Source: Dysgonamonadaceae bacterium (GTDB lineage Bacteria; Bacteroidota; Bacteroidia; Bacteroidales; Azobacteroidaceae). From it: 22,633 bases of DNA. The notes beneath the pieces were generated by a model. That model had not been told where the DNA came from and did not search any database. It saw only the letters and a list, made by a program, of their open reading frames with translations. Positions 7,791 to 14,737 of this stretch are shown here, piece by piece. Location of the stretch: positions 1 to 22,633 of the forward strand of contig JAITTA010000064.1 of assembly GCA_031287395.1 (NCBI GenBank), written 5' to 3'. Every line of letters begins with the position of its first letter. The stretch's first letter is position 1. A program made the translations under genes and the position numbers.

Positions 7791-8489
7791 TTAAAGGGTT
7801 AATTTAACAAGCTGATTGTTAAATATTAAGAGAAATGTAATTATGAGAAAATAGGTACAATATACACCAAGTACCTCTTTGAAATTGTATCTCGGAATTA
7901 CAGATTCATCTTTATCCTTTATAATCAGTTTTTTGCGTCCGTACAGGTAGAGTTTGTAAATCAGAATGCCGGTAAAGATTCCAATGAGGGCACCCGCAAC
8001 AATGTCCGATATAAAATGCACTCCGAGATATATCCTGGAATAGGAGGTAATCAGAGCATGTGTAAAAAGCAACAATGAAAACCATTTATTCCTGAATAAC
8101 AGGACGGTGAACGTCGCAAATCCGAAAGCATTCGAAGCATGGCTCGAAGCAAACCCGTACAATCCTCCCCTGTAACCGAATAAGATACGAACATGATCTT
8201 TAAAATCAGGATGATGAGTCGGTCTGTATCGCTCAATCATAGGCTTTAAAATCCCCGAGGCAACCTGATCACAAATAAGAATCACCAAAAACAAGGAGAC
8301 AAAAATCAGAACATATTCTTTCCAATTATTTCTGTATTTATAAATAAATAGGATGAAAAAGCACAGATAAAGCGGAATCCAGGTAAATTTATAGGAAAAT
8401 AACCATATGAAATGATCCATTAAACAGGAATCGCTTCCGTTCAAAGAATAAAAGAAAGATTCTTCGTAAGGGAGTATTTTTTCCAGCAT
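7791..8489 (-). CDS. PAP2-family membrane phosphatase (lipid phosphate phosphatase)
   Basis: The 232-residue protein is an integral inner-membrane phosphatase with about six hydrophobic segments. All three catalytic motifs are present. Motif 1 is KPMIERYRP (K82, R89, P90). Motif 2 is ASSHAS with the catalytic acid His117, in place of the more usual PSGH. Motif 3 is SRIYLGVHFISD (S151, R152, nucleophile His158, D162). Members of this size remove phosphate from undecaprenyl pyrophosphate, phosphatidylglycerol phosphate or lipid A (LpxE/LpxF type). The sequence does not tell these apart, although a lipid A 4'-phosphatase is plausible since Bacteroidales commonly make monophosphorylated lipid A. 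An additional C-terminal hydrophobic segment (about 205-227) follows a charged loop. The gene has its own promoter and is not close to the lpx genes. Confidence 0.85.
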   Translation of the reverse strand: MLEKILPYEESFFYSLNGSDSCLMDHFIWLFSYKFTWIPLYLCFFILFIYKYRNNWKEYVLIFVSLFLVILICDQVASGILKPMIERYRPTHHPDFKDHVRILFGYRGGLYGFASSHASNAFGFATFTVLLFRNKWFSLLLFTHALITSYSRIYLGVHFISDIVAGALIGIFTGILIYKLYLYGRKKLIIKDKDESVIPRYNFKEVLGVYCTYFLIITFLLIFNNQLVKLTL

Positions 8490-8519
8490 TGAAATTTTGA
8501 ATTTAAGTCGAATTTATTA

Positions 8520-8551
8520 CAAAGTTACATGAAAAACTTGGGATTTCCAAG
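8520..8551 (-). promoter_or_regulatory. Promoter of the PAP2 phosphatase gene
   Basis: On the minus strand CTTG (8551-8548) is followed after 20 nt by TAACTTTG (8527-8520), an exact TAnnTTTG. Spacing and orientation suit transcription of the gene starting at 8489. Confidence 0.6.
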
Positions 8552-8815
8552 CGCAAGCAGATGAAAAAAGTTTAGCACAAAAAAGAGCGTCCGAAGCCGG
8601 GTATGGAACTCGCGCCATAAATCTTAGACCCGAAATGATTGAAAAAGACAAATCTTTTCATGCTATGTCCTAACAATTTATTTCTTTTAAACCGACCTTT
8701 GCATCCGAAGAATGATTATTTTGGAATTGAATAAAATGAAACGGGCATGTATCTTGTACATCAAAGAAAATGAACATGCAAGTTCCATACGACTTTTAAA
8801 ACAAATAATGTACAT
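8552..8815. other. Gene-free interval upstream of the TonB-dependent receptor
   Basis: With the PAP2 promoter, 8490-8815 is the only stretch over 300 bp without a gene. Within it, 8583-8632 is more GC-rich and reads like a remnant, but no convincing tRNA or ORF can be made from it. A small hairpin occurs at 8640-8660 (TGAAAAAGA / TCTTTTCA with one bulge). Near the receptor start, GCATGT (8745-8750) and ACATGC (8774-8779) are inverted copies, and TGTACAT occurs twice (8755-8761 and 8809-8815). These could be operators, but the evidence is only the pattern. Confidence 0.4.
8694..8701 (+). promoter_or_regulatory. Weak candidate -7 element for the TonB receptor gene
   Basis: GACCTTTG differs from TAnnTTTG at the first base and is followed by CA, a common context. 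No TTTG lies at the -33 position. It would give a leader of roughly 105 nt containing the short repeats around 8745-8815. Confidence 0.3.
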
Positions 8816-11074
8816 ATGAAACGAATAACTTTTATTGCTGCATTTTTAATTGCCGTATCGAATTTCACGGGAATTGCCGGGAACAATGAAGACAAAGAAA
8901 AAATGGAAACCGATACGGTTAAAGGATACGCTTTGAACGAGATTGTGATAACCACCTCATCCAAAGAGACGAATTCCCTGAAGAAATTGCCGGGTTCGAC
9001 CACCATCATTTCTCCCTTGCAGATCGATGGGATGCAAATCAATGACATTTCGGATGTGTCCAATATTGTTCCGAATTTTTATATTCCCGACTATGGATCC
9101 AAATACAGTTCTCCGGTTTATATCCGGGGTATCGGCAACCGAAGTACGGGTCAGGCCTCAGGGATGTATGTCGACAATGTCCCGATGCTGAATAAAAGCA
9201 CTTATGACTTTGACTTTGAGGATGTTCAACGAATTGAATTACTCAGAGGCCCTCAAGGAACTTTATACGGACGAAACGCCATGGGAGGGATTATGAATGT
9301 ATTTACATCTTCTCCATTGGATTTACAGCAAACAAAAATCGGGATTACAGGTGGGAATCATGGTATTTTCAAAGCCAATGCCGTTAACCGCTCCCGGATA
9401 AACGAATGTTTTGGAATTTCCATCGGAGGATATTACGATCGTAACGACGGCTATTTTACAAATGAATACACCGGGGAAAAGGCCGATGCTCTGGAGTCTG
9501 CCGGAGGACGCCTGCGGATGGATTATCTGTTTTCAAACCGGTTCAAAGGATCTCTGATTGTCGATTATGATTTTTCGGATCAGGGAGCTTATCCTTACCA
9601 TCCATATGATAGGACCACCGGAGAAATCAGTCCGATCAATTACAACGATCCGGGATCTTACCTCCGTAGGATGGGTTATACAGCCTTGAATCTGGAATAT
9701 ACAGGAAATCAGTATTTATTGACATCAACCACTTCCTATCAGGGATTGAATGATTTGATGCACATGGACCAGGATCAAACTCCGGCTCCGGTTTATAACA
9801 TCAGGCAAAATCAGAAATTAAACGCTTTTACGGAAGAAATCAATATCAAATCAAAGAGTGATCGTCATTATCAGTGGTCGTTCGGGAGTTTTGGATTTTA
9901 CAACGATTTGAAAACGAATGTGGACGTTAACTTTGGCGCAGCCGGGATGGGTATGATACAAGGATTATTGTCCAATGCGGCCAAAGCCGGAGCACCGGCT
10001 TATATTGTCAACGGAACTTCTCTTCCGCTAGCCGATAAGCTTGAGACTCCATCATACGGAATCGCCGTTTTCCACCAATCTACTTACAACCGGTTGTTTG
10101 TGGAAGGGCTATCCGTTACGGCCGGAATACGGCTCGATTACGTAAAAGATGAATTGACTTATGGTTCGCACATAGAAATCCCTGTTATGAAGCCGGGAAA
10201 TCCTCCTGTAGCAACGAGTCTGGACACTACCTTGTCCGGCACCTTGACTTCCGATTACATTCAAATACTCCCCAAACTGGCACTGAAATACGAGTTGGAT
10301 AAAAAGAATTATGTCTATGCTTCTATAAGCAAAGGATATAATCCCGGAGGATTCAACATCCAATCTTATTCTGAGTTGGAACTGTCAATACCCATTATGA
10401 GCGGAATACCCAATTACCCTCCTGTCGACATGCAAGCTATGACGGAGTACAAACCCGAATACAGTTGGAATTACGAAGTCGGATTCAAAGGCGAGCTGAT
10501 CAAAAATATCCTGTCGGCCGAACTGGCATTATTCTACATCCATATAGATGATATGCAGTTAATCAAGATCAACCAGGCCGGCCGGACCATTTCAAATGTA
10601 GGAAAATCAAAAAATAAAGGTTTTGATGTCACCCTTCGTGCTAACGTAACTCATGAACTGATTCTAGGAGCTAATTACGGTTATACTGAGGCTAAATTCG
10701 ATAATTATATAAAATCTTCCACTGCCGATTATAGCGGGAATTATGTACCTTATGCTCCAAGACAAACGTACTCTCTCTATGGGACTTATATTAAGATGCT
10801 CGACGGAAAATTCATCGACCGGTTGAGTTTTCATACCCAATACAACGGGGCCGGGAAAATTTACTGGACGGAAGCCAACGATATCGAACAGGGTTTTTAC
10901 GGGCTTCTGAACGTAAAAGCAGGAATTACAAAGGGAATCTGTACCCTGAATTTGTGGACAAAAAATGCTCTGAATCAGGATTATAGTACTTTTTATTTCG
11001 AAATGAACGGAAAAGGTTACCTTCAACAAGGAAAACCCGTTACCTTTGGAGCGGATTTAACGTTGACATTTTAA
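8816..11074 (+). CDS. TonB-dependent outer-membrane receptor (FyuA/siderophore-receptor type)
   Basis: The 752-residue protein has a signal peptide (1-21), a short N-terminal stretch with a TonB-box-like EIVITTSSK (42-50), a plug domain (about 55-165) and a 22-strand-type beta barrel to the end, finishing TFGADLTLTF with the terminal Phe expected of outer-membrane proteins. Plug motifs VYIRGIGNR (101-109), YVDNVPM, and FEDVQRIELLRGPQGTLYGRNAMGGIMNV (134-162) are strong. It lacks the N-terminal carboxypeptidase-regulatory domain of SusC proteins, and no SusD gene follows, so it is not a polysaccharide-locus receptor. Plug and barrel resemble pesticin/yersiniabactin-type receptors, suggesting import of an iron chelate or a similar small ligand; this is inference. 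The MFS gene starts at the very next base after its stop codon, so the two are cotranscribed and probably act in series across outer and inner membranes. Confidence 0.9.
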   Translation: MKRITFIAAFLIAVSNFTGIAGNNEDKEKMETDTVKGYALNEIVITTSSKETNSLKKLPGSTTIISPLQIDGMQINDISDVSNIVPNFYIPDYGSKYSSPVYIRGIGNRSTGQASGMYVDNVPMLNKSTYDFDFEDVQRIELLRGPQGTLYGRNAMGGIMNVFTSSPLDLQQTKIGITGGNHGIFKANAVNRSRINECFGISIGGYYDRNDGYFTNEYTGEKADALESAGGRLRMDYLFSNRFKGSLIVDYDFSDQGAYPYHPYDRTTGEISPINYNDPGSYLRRMGYTALNLEYTGNQYLLTSTTSYQGLNDLMHMDQDQTPAPVYNIRQNQKLNAFTEEINIKSKSDRHYQWSFGSFGFYNDLKTNVDVNFGAAGMGMIQGLLSNAAKAGAPAYIVNGTSLPLADKLETPSYGIAVFHQSTYNRLFVEGLSVTAGIRLDYVKDELTYGSHIEIPVMKPGNPPVATSLDTTLSGTLTSDYIQILPKLALKYELDKKNYVYASISKGYNPGGFNIQSYSELELSIPIMSGIPNYPPVDMQAMTEYKPEYSWNYEVGFKGELIKNILSAELALFYIHIDDMQLIKINQAGRTISNVGKSKNKGFDVTLRANVTHELILGANYGYTEAKFDNYIKSSTADYSGNYVPYAPRQTYSLYGTYIKMLDGKFIDRLSFHTQYNGAGKIYWTEANDIEQGFYGLLNVKAGITKGICTLNLWTKNALNQDYSTFYFEMNGKGYLQQGKPVTFGADLTLTF

Positions 11075-12313
11075 TTGAAAAAAACAATACTTCATAAACA
11101 ATTAACTCTTTTTTGCCTTTATGTCGCGCAAAGTATTCCGATGAGTTTTTTCTCATCGACAGTGCCTGTCATCCTCAGAGAAGGTCATTTTTCCCTGGAG
11201 TCTATCGGCCTTTTACAATTCATCAAATTTCCGTGGATATTGAAACTGTTCTGGGCTCCTTTTGTTGACCGGAAGACTTCCGTATTGGGAGATTACAAAC
11301 GGTGGATTATCGGTTCCGAACTATTTTATGCCGTCATGATCGGTATGATTGCATTCCTGAAACTGGAAACTGATTTTTTGTTAATTGCGGTATTGATGGT
11401 GGTTGCCATCACCGCATCGGCCACTCAGGACATAGCTACCGATGCCCTGTCCATACGCATAATGGAAAAAGGAAGTCTTAGCCTCGGGGCAAGCATGCAG
11501 TCGGTGGGCGGCTTTATAGGCGCTTTGGTAGGAGGTGGATTATTGTTGATTATCTATCAGCAGTTCGGGTGGAGCAAATTATTATTGGGACTGACAGGAT
11601 TTGTACTCATTGCACTGATTCCCCTGATTTTTTACAAGCGTAAATTAAGAGAAACTCTTCATAAAGATCACAAAGAATTCCAATCTGCCTCTACAGCCGG
11701 GAGTATTGAAAAAAAAGAAATAACCCTTTTTACTTTGGTCTCTTTTTTCAGTCAAAATAAAATAGGGCGTCATGTTCTTTATCTTTTATTGTATTATTCG
11801 GGAATTGCAGCTATTTTAGCGATGCTCAGACCTTATCTGGTGGACCTGCAATATTCAAAAGAAAGCATCGGGTGGTTATTCGGGGTTGGAGGAACGCTGA
11901 TGGCCGCAGGGAGTTCTTTGTTAACCGGTTGGATGATAAAACGCTTTGGAAGGAAGAGAATAAACCTTATTGTTTCATTTCTTATTTTAATGGCAACCGG
12001 TTACATCTGGTGGGTATCCGTGTATCCATTTTCCGGTGTCCGCTTTATACATTCTGCAATTACTTTCATCTGGATTGTTTATGGAATGGCTTCCGTTGTC
12101 GTATATACCGGAGCAATGGGGCATATCAGGGAAGGATGTGAAGGCACTGATTTTACGATTCAGACGGTTTTAATACATCTTGCGGGAATGGTTTTAGCCG
12201 GGATTAGCGGGTTGATTGCCGGAAAATTATCGTATCCTTTTCTATTCGGTTTTGGGACTGTTTTAGCTTTCATTTCTTTGATCTATAATTTTTCAGGGAT
12301 ATTCAGGAAGTAA
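11075..12313 (+). CDS. MFS permease of the RhtX/FptX/AmpG-like type
   Basis: The 412-residue protein has about 12 membrane segments. It resembles the AmpG and RhtX/FptX permease families: LYVAQSIPMSFFSSTVPVILR in helix 1, KFPWILKLFWAPFVDR in the loop after helix 2, and ATQDIATDALSIRI (about residues 110-124), the QDIA-DA signature. RhtX and FptX carry rhizobactin and pyochelin across the inner membrane, fitting the receptor encoded just upstream; AmpG-like transport of murein fragments is the alternative. The start is unusual: the codon directly after the receptor TAA is TTG, and the next in-frame ATG (11141) would remove part of helix 1, so TTG is the only reasonable start. No Shine-Dalgarno is visible, so translation probably depends on termination-reinitiation at the TAA-TTG junction. 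A short 114-bp convergent interval separates it from miaA. Confidence 0.82.
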   Translation: MKKTILHKQLTLFCLYVAQSIPMSFFSSTVPVILREGHFSLESIGLLQFIKFPWILKLFWAPFVDRKTSVLGDYKRWIIGSELFYAVMIGMIAFLKLETDFLLIAVLMVVAITASATQDIATDALSIRIMEKGSLSLGASMQSVGGFIGALVGGGLLLIIYQQFGWSKLLLGLTGFVLIALIPLIFYKRKLRETLHKDHKEFQSASTAGSIEKKEITLFTLVSFFSQNKIGRHVLYLLLYYSGIAAILAMLRPYLVDLQYSKESIGWLFGVGGTLMAAGSSLLTGWMIKRFGRKRINLIVSFLILMATGYIWWVSVYPFSGVRFIHSAITFIWIVYGMASVVVYTGAMGHIREGCEGTDFTIQTVLIHLAGMVLAGISGLIAGKLSYPFLFGFGTVLAFISLIYNFSGIFRK

Positions 12314-12370
12314 GCCTCCATGCACCGCCGTACCATGTACCCTTTAATACTTGAACATGATTGTCGCAAA

Positions 12371-12400
12371 CAGGCTTTCCGGCCTGGTAATGTGCATTAC
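12371..12400. terminator. Small hairpins between the convergent MFS and miaA genes
   Basis: CAGGC/GCCTG (12371-12375 and 12382-12386) form a 5-bp stem with a 6-nt loop, followed on the minus strand by TTTG. Directly beside it is a perfect 6-bp inverted repeat GTAATG/CATTAC (12387-12400). Both lie in the interval where the two convergent transcripts should end. The stems are short and the T-tract is poor, so this is a weak call. Confidence 0.35.
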
Positions 12401-12427
12401 AATATACAAACTATACGGATTTATTAT

Positions 12428-13345
12428 TTATGCAAGCGTTTTATGCAAATAATTCATGATTTCTTCTTCCCGGCCGGGATGGAACCAGTGTATTTCTTCG
12501 TCTTTTTTAAACCAGGTCATTTGTTTGCGGGAATAAATACGGGTATTTTGTTTGATTTTTTCGACGGCAAATTCCAACTCCCAAATCCCGTCTAAATAAT
12601 TGAATAATTCTTTGTAACCTACTGTATTTAAGGAGTTCAATTCTTTGTAAGGGTAGACTTTTCGGGCTTCCTCCAACAGACCGTCTCTCATCATTTGTTC
12701 GACACGCCGGTTGATTCGTTCGTAAAGTTCCTCCCTTTCACGTTTCAATCCTATTTTAATAATGTGAAAGGGCCTTTCTTTTTTGGTATTCGTACGGAGT
12801 GAAGAATACGGTTTTCCGGTCATCAAGCATACTTCAAGCGCGTGGATGACCCGTTTGTGATTTTTCAGATCGACCAGATTGTAAAATTCGGGATCCAGTA
12901 ATTTTAACTGTTCCCGTATAGGTCCCAGGCCTTTTTCATTGTACAGGTCCAATAAATCTTTGCGAAGCTGTTCATCGATAGTCGGAAGTTCGTCGATTCC
13001 TTTACAGACGGCATCGATATACATCATGGATCCTCCGGTCATCAAAATATTCGTATGGCGCTTCAATAAAGATGCAAGCAGATGAAGCGCTTCCTCTTCA
13101 TACATGCTTGCACTGTAATAATCCGTCAATTCCAATGTCCCTACAAAATAGTGCGTTATCTGTTGAAGCTGTTCTCGGGAGGGAGCTGCGGTACCGATAG
13201 TCAGGTTTTTGTAGAGTTGCCTGGAATCGCAAGAAAGTATGGGTGAGCCTAATTTTTCGGCAATTTTCAGGCTCAATTCCGTTTTTCCTACCCCTGTAGG
13301 GCCAAGTAGAATAATCAGGTTTCCCTGCTTAGAAGTTGTCGTCAT
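12428..13345 (-). CDS. miaA: tRNA dimethylallyltransferase (i6A37 synthesis)
   Basis: MiaA transfers a dimethylallyl group from DMAPP to A37 of tRNAs that read codons beginning with U. The 305-residue product has the P-loop LLGPTGVGKT (13-22), the DMAPP-binding DSRQLYK (40-46), GGSMMYIDAVCKGID, the KNHKRVIHALEV stretch, and the tail KQNTRIYSRKQMTWFKKD typical of the family. An open frame continues 25 codons upstream to 13420, but those residues are an out-of-frame reading of the preceding gene. The ATG at 13345 places the P-loop at the normal distance from the N-terminus and has GGAGGAGG about 11 nt upstream. It overlaps the upstream acidic protein gene by 17 bp, so the pair is likely translationally coupled. 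Confidence 0.93.
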   Translation of the reverse strand: MTTTSKQGNLIILLGPTGVGKTELSLKIAEKLGSPILSCDSRQLYKNLTIGTAAPSREQLQQITHYFVGTLELTDYYSASMYEEEALHLLASLLKRHTNILMTGGSMMYIDAVCKGIDELPTIDEQLRKDLLDLYNEKGLGPIREQLKLLDPEFYNLVDLKNHKRVIHALEVCLMTGKPYSSLRTNTKKERPFHIIKIGLKREREELYERINRRVEQMMRDGLLEEARKVYPYKELNSLNTVGYKELFNYLDGIWELEFAVEKIKQNTRIYSRKQMTWFKKDEEIHWFHPGREEEIMNYLHKTLA

Positions 13346-13889
13346 CGTAGGGATTTCCTCCTCCCAATCCGTCGAATCCGTCCTGATCCAATTCGTCCAT
13401 ATCAAAGTCTTCGTCTCCATAGAAATTTTCGTCCATTCCTCCGGTTACTGAAGACAACAATGCGGGATCAACATCATCAATGGCCATAATTTGCTCAGGA
13501 GGTAATCCTACGGATTTGGTACAAACAGGTTTATCCAGGTTTTTACCGGGGATAACTTCACGTAATTCCATGAAAAAGGCGCGTTCCGTCAGATAATCGA
13601 ATACGTACATCAATTTTTGTCCCTCCTCTTCAAGGCCCTCGTTCAAACGGGTTTTGTCCATGACATAACTATCTTCATCGGAATTGGTATCCATCTCGAT
13701 AAGTGTAATTTCCGTAAGTTTGGCCCAGTCATCACTACAGATGAAGAAAGATGCCATTTGGTCTTTCTCATAGCTGACAGAGTCTAAAATAGCATTATGA
13801 AGATCAAAAAAAGTATCTTCTGAATCAATCGCTATTTCTCTTTTGAAATCATCAACTTCGTCCGACAATAATAAAAACTTGTAAACCAT
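13329..13889 (-). CDS. PRiA4_ORF3-family protein with acidic tail
   Basis: The 186-residue product starts MVYKFLLLSDEVDDFKREIAIDSEDTFFDLHNAIL and continues with DDWAKLTEITLIEMD and LMYVFDYLTERAFFMELREV, the pattern of the PRiA4_ORF3-like (PF07929) fold, which is named after a plasmid ORF and has no established biochemical role. The C-terminal part (from about 138) is very acidic and glycine-rich, with DENFYGDEDFDMDELDQDG and ending NPYDDDNF; it is probably disordered. Despite the family name, nothing here suggests a transposon: the gene sits between lpxA and miaA in a core block with ordinary base composition. Its last 17 bp are shared with the start of miaA, and the codons for the GGG segment also supply the purine-rich ribosome-binding-like sequence of miaA. 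Function is unknown. Confidence 0.75.
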   Translation of the reverse strand: MVYKFLLLSDEVDDFKREIAIDSEDTFFDLHNAILDSVSYEKDQMASFFICSDDWAKLTEITLIEMDTNSDEDSYVMDKTRLNEGLEEEGQKLMYVFDYLTERAFFMELREVIPGKNLDKPVCTKSVGLPPEQIMAIDDVDPALLSSVTGGMDENFYGDEDFDMDELDQDGFDGLGGGNPYDDDNF

Positions 13890-13907
13890 AACATATTAAA
13901 TTGAAAA

Positions 13908-13935
13908 TTGAGAATTAAAAGTTATTGATTCTCAA
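13908..13935. repeat. Short inverted repeat between lpxA and the acidic protein gene
   Basis: TTGAGAAT (13908-13915) and ATTCTCAA (13928-13935) form a perfect 8-bp stem with a 12-nt loop. It lies in the 53-nt gap on the minus strand. No T-run follows directly, so it may be an mRNA-processing or partial-attenuation hairpin rather than a full terminator. Confidence 0.4.
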
Positions 13936-13942
13936 TCATTAA

Positions 13943-14725
13943 TTATTCCAAGTATCCTCTGATAATTCCTCTCTGAGAACCGATGACAAAAGAGAGGATA
14001 TTTCCTTTTTCTTCCGAATCCGGAATGCTTATCTGAATCTGTTTGACGGCATCCGTATTGTTTAATCCCGATTGATACAATACGCGATAAATTTCCTGGA
14101 TATTACCGATTTGTTCGTTTGTAAATCCTCTTCTTTTCAGACCGATAACATTTACTCCGGAATAGGTAATCGGTTCACGGCCGGCAGTAACATAAGGCGG
14201 AATATCTTTACCCAGGCGGGAACCTCCCTGAATCATGACATGTTTCCCAATACGGGAGAACTGGTGTACCAGAGTGCCTCCACTCAAGATGGCAAAATCG
14301 TCGACTTCCACTTCTCCGGCCAATTGCGATGCATTACCAACGATCACATGATTTTTAATAATACAATCGTGAGCAATATGGGCATACGCCATAAGCAGAC
14401 AATTGTTACCGACGATCGTTTTTCCTTTAGCCGCAGTACCCCGGTTGACTGTTACACACTCCCTGATAGTAGTATTATCCCCGATTTCACAAGTGGTTTC
14501 TTCTCCGGAAAATTTTAAATCCTGAGGTATTCCGGAAATCACCGCTCCCGGAAATATCCGGCAATTCTTACCGATCCGGGCGCCCTCAAATACGACGGCA
14601 TTCGGATATATTGTAGTATTATCTCCGATCACTACATTTTTATCAATTGTTACAAATGGTCCGATAGATACATTTTTACCGATAATTGCATCGGGATGAA
14701 TATTGGATAAAGGATTGTGATTCAT
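13943..14725 (-). CDS. lpxA: UDP-N-acetylglucosamine O-acyltransferase
   Basis: LpxA catalyses the first step of lipid A synthesis, moving a 3-hydroxyacyl chain from acyl carrier protein to the 3-OH of UDP-GlcNAc in the cytoplasm. The 260-residue product is a left-handed beta helix built of hexapeptide repeats (from about residue 10 to 190, such as IIGKNVSIGPFVTI and NVVIGDNTTIYPNAVV), followed by the alpha-helical C-terminal domain starting near NVIGLKRRGFTNEQI. The motif MAYAHIAHDC places His119 at the catalytic His125 of the E. coli enzyme. Length matches the family. It follows lpxC-fabZ with a 12-nt gap in one operon. The preferred acyl chain length cannot be read with confidence. Confidence 0.96.
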   Translation of the reverse strand: MNHNPLSNIHPDAIIGKNVSIGPFVTIDKNVVIGDNTTIYPNAVVFEGARIGKNCRIFPGAVISGIPQDLKFSGEETTCEIGDNTTIRECVTVNRGTAAKGKTIVGNNCLLMAYAHIAHDCIIKNHVIVGNASQLAGEVEVDDFAILSGGTLVHQFSRIGKHVMIQGGSRLGKDIPPYVTAGREPITYSGVNVIGLKRRGFTNEQIGNIQEIYRVLYQSGLNNTDAVKQIQISIPDSEEKGNILSFVIGSQRGIIRGYLE

Positions 14726-14737
14726 AATAAATGACTA

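Noticed and set aside
8583..8640. tRNA or tRNA-remnant reading of the GC-richer patch
   Set aside because: Neither strand gives a T-arm, anticodon stem and acceptor stem that pair, so it cannot be supported.
8816..11074. SusC-type polysaccharide utilisation receptor
   Set aside because: The protein lacks the N-terminal carboxypeptidase-regulatory domain, is shorter than usual SusC proteins, and is followed by an MFS permease rather than SusD.
13346..13420. 25-codon N-terminal extension of miaA
   Set aside because: The residues are an out-of-frame reading of the acidic protein gene and precede the normal MiaA N-terminus; the ATG at 13345 fits the family.
13329..13889. Transposon passenger gene suggested by the PRiA4_ORF3/IS1096 family name
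   Set aside because: No transposase, inverted ends or target duplication are present, and the gene lies in a compact core operon.
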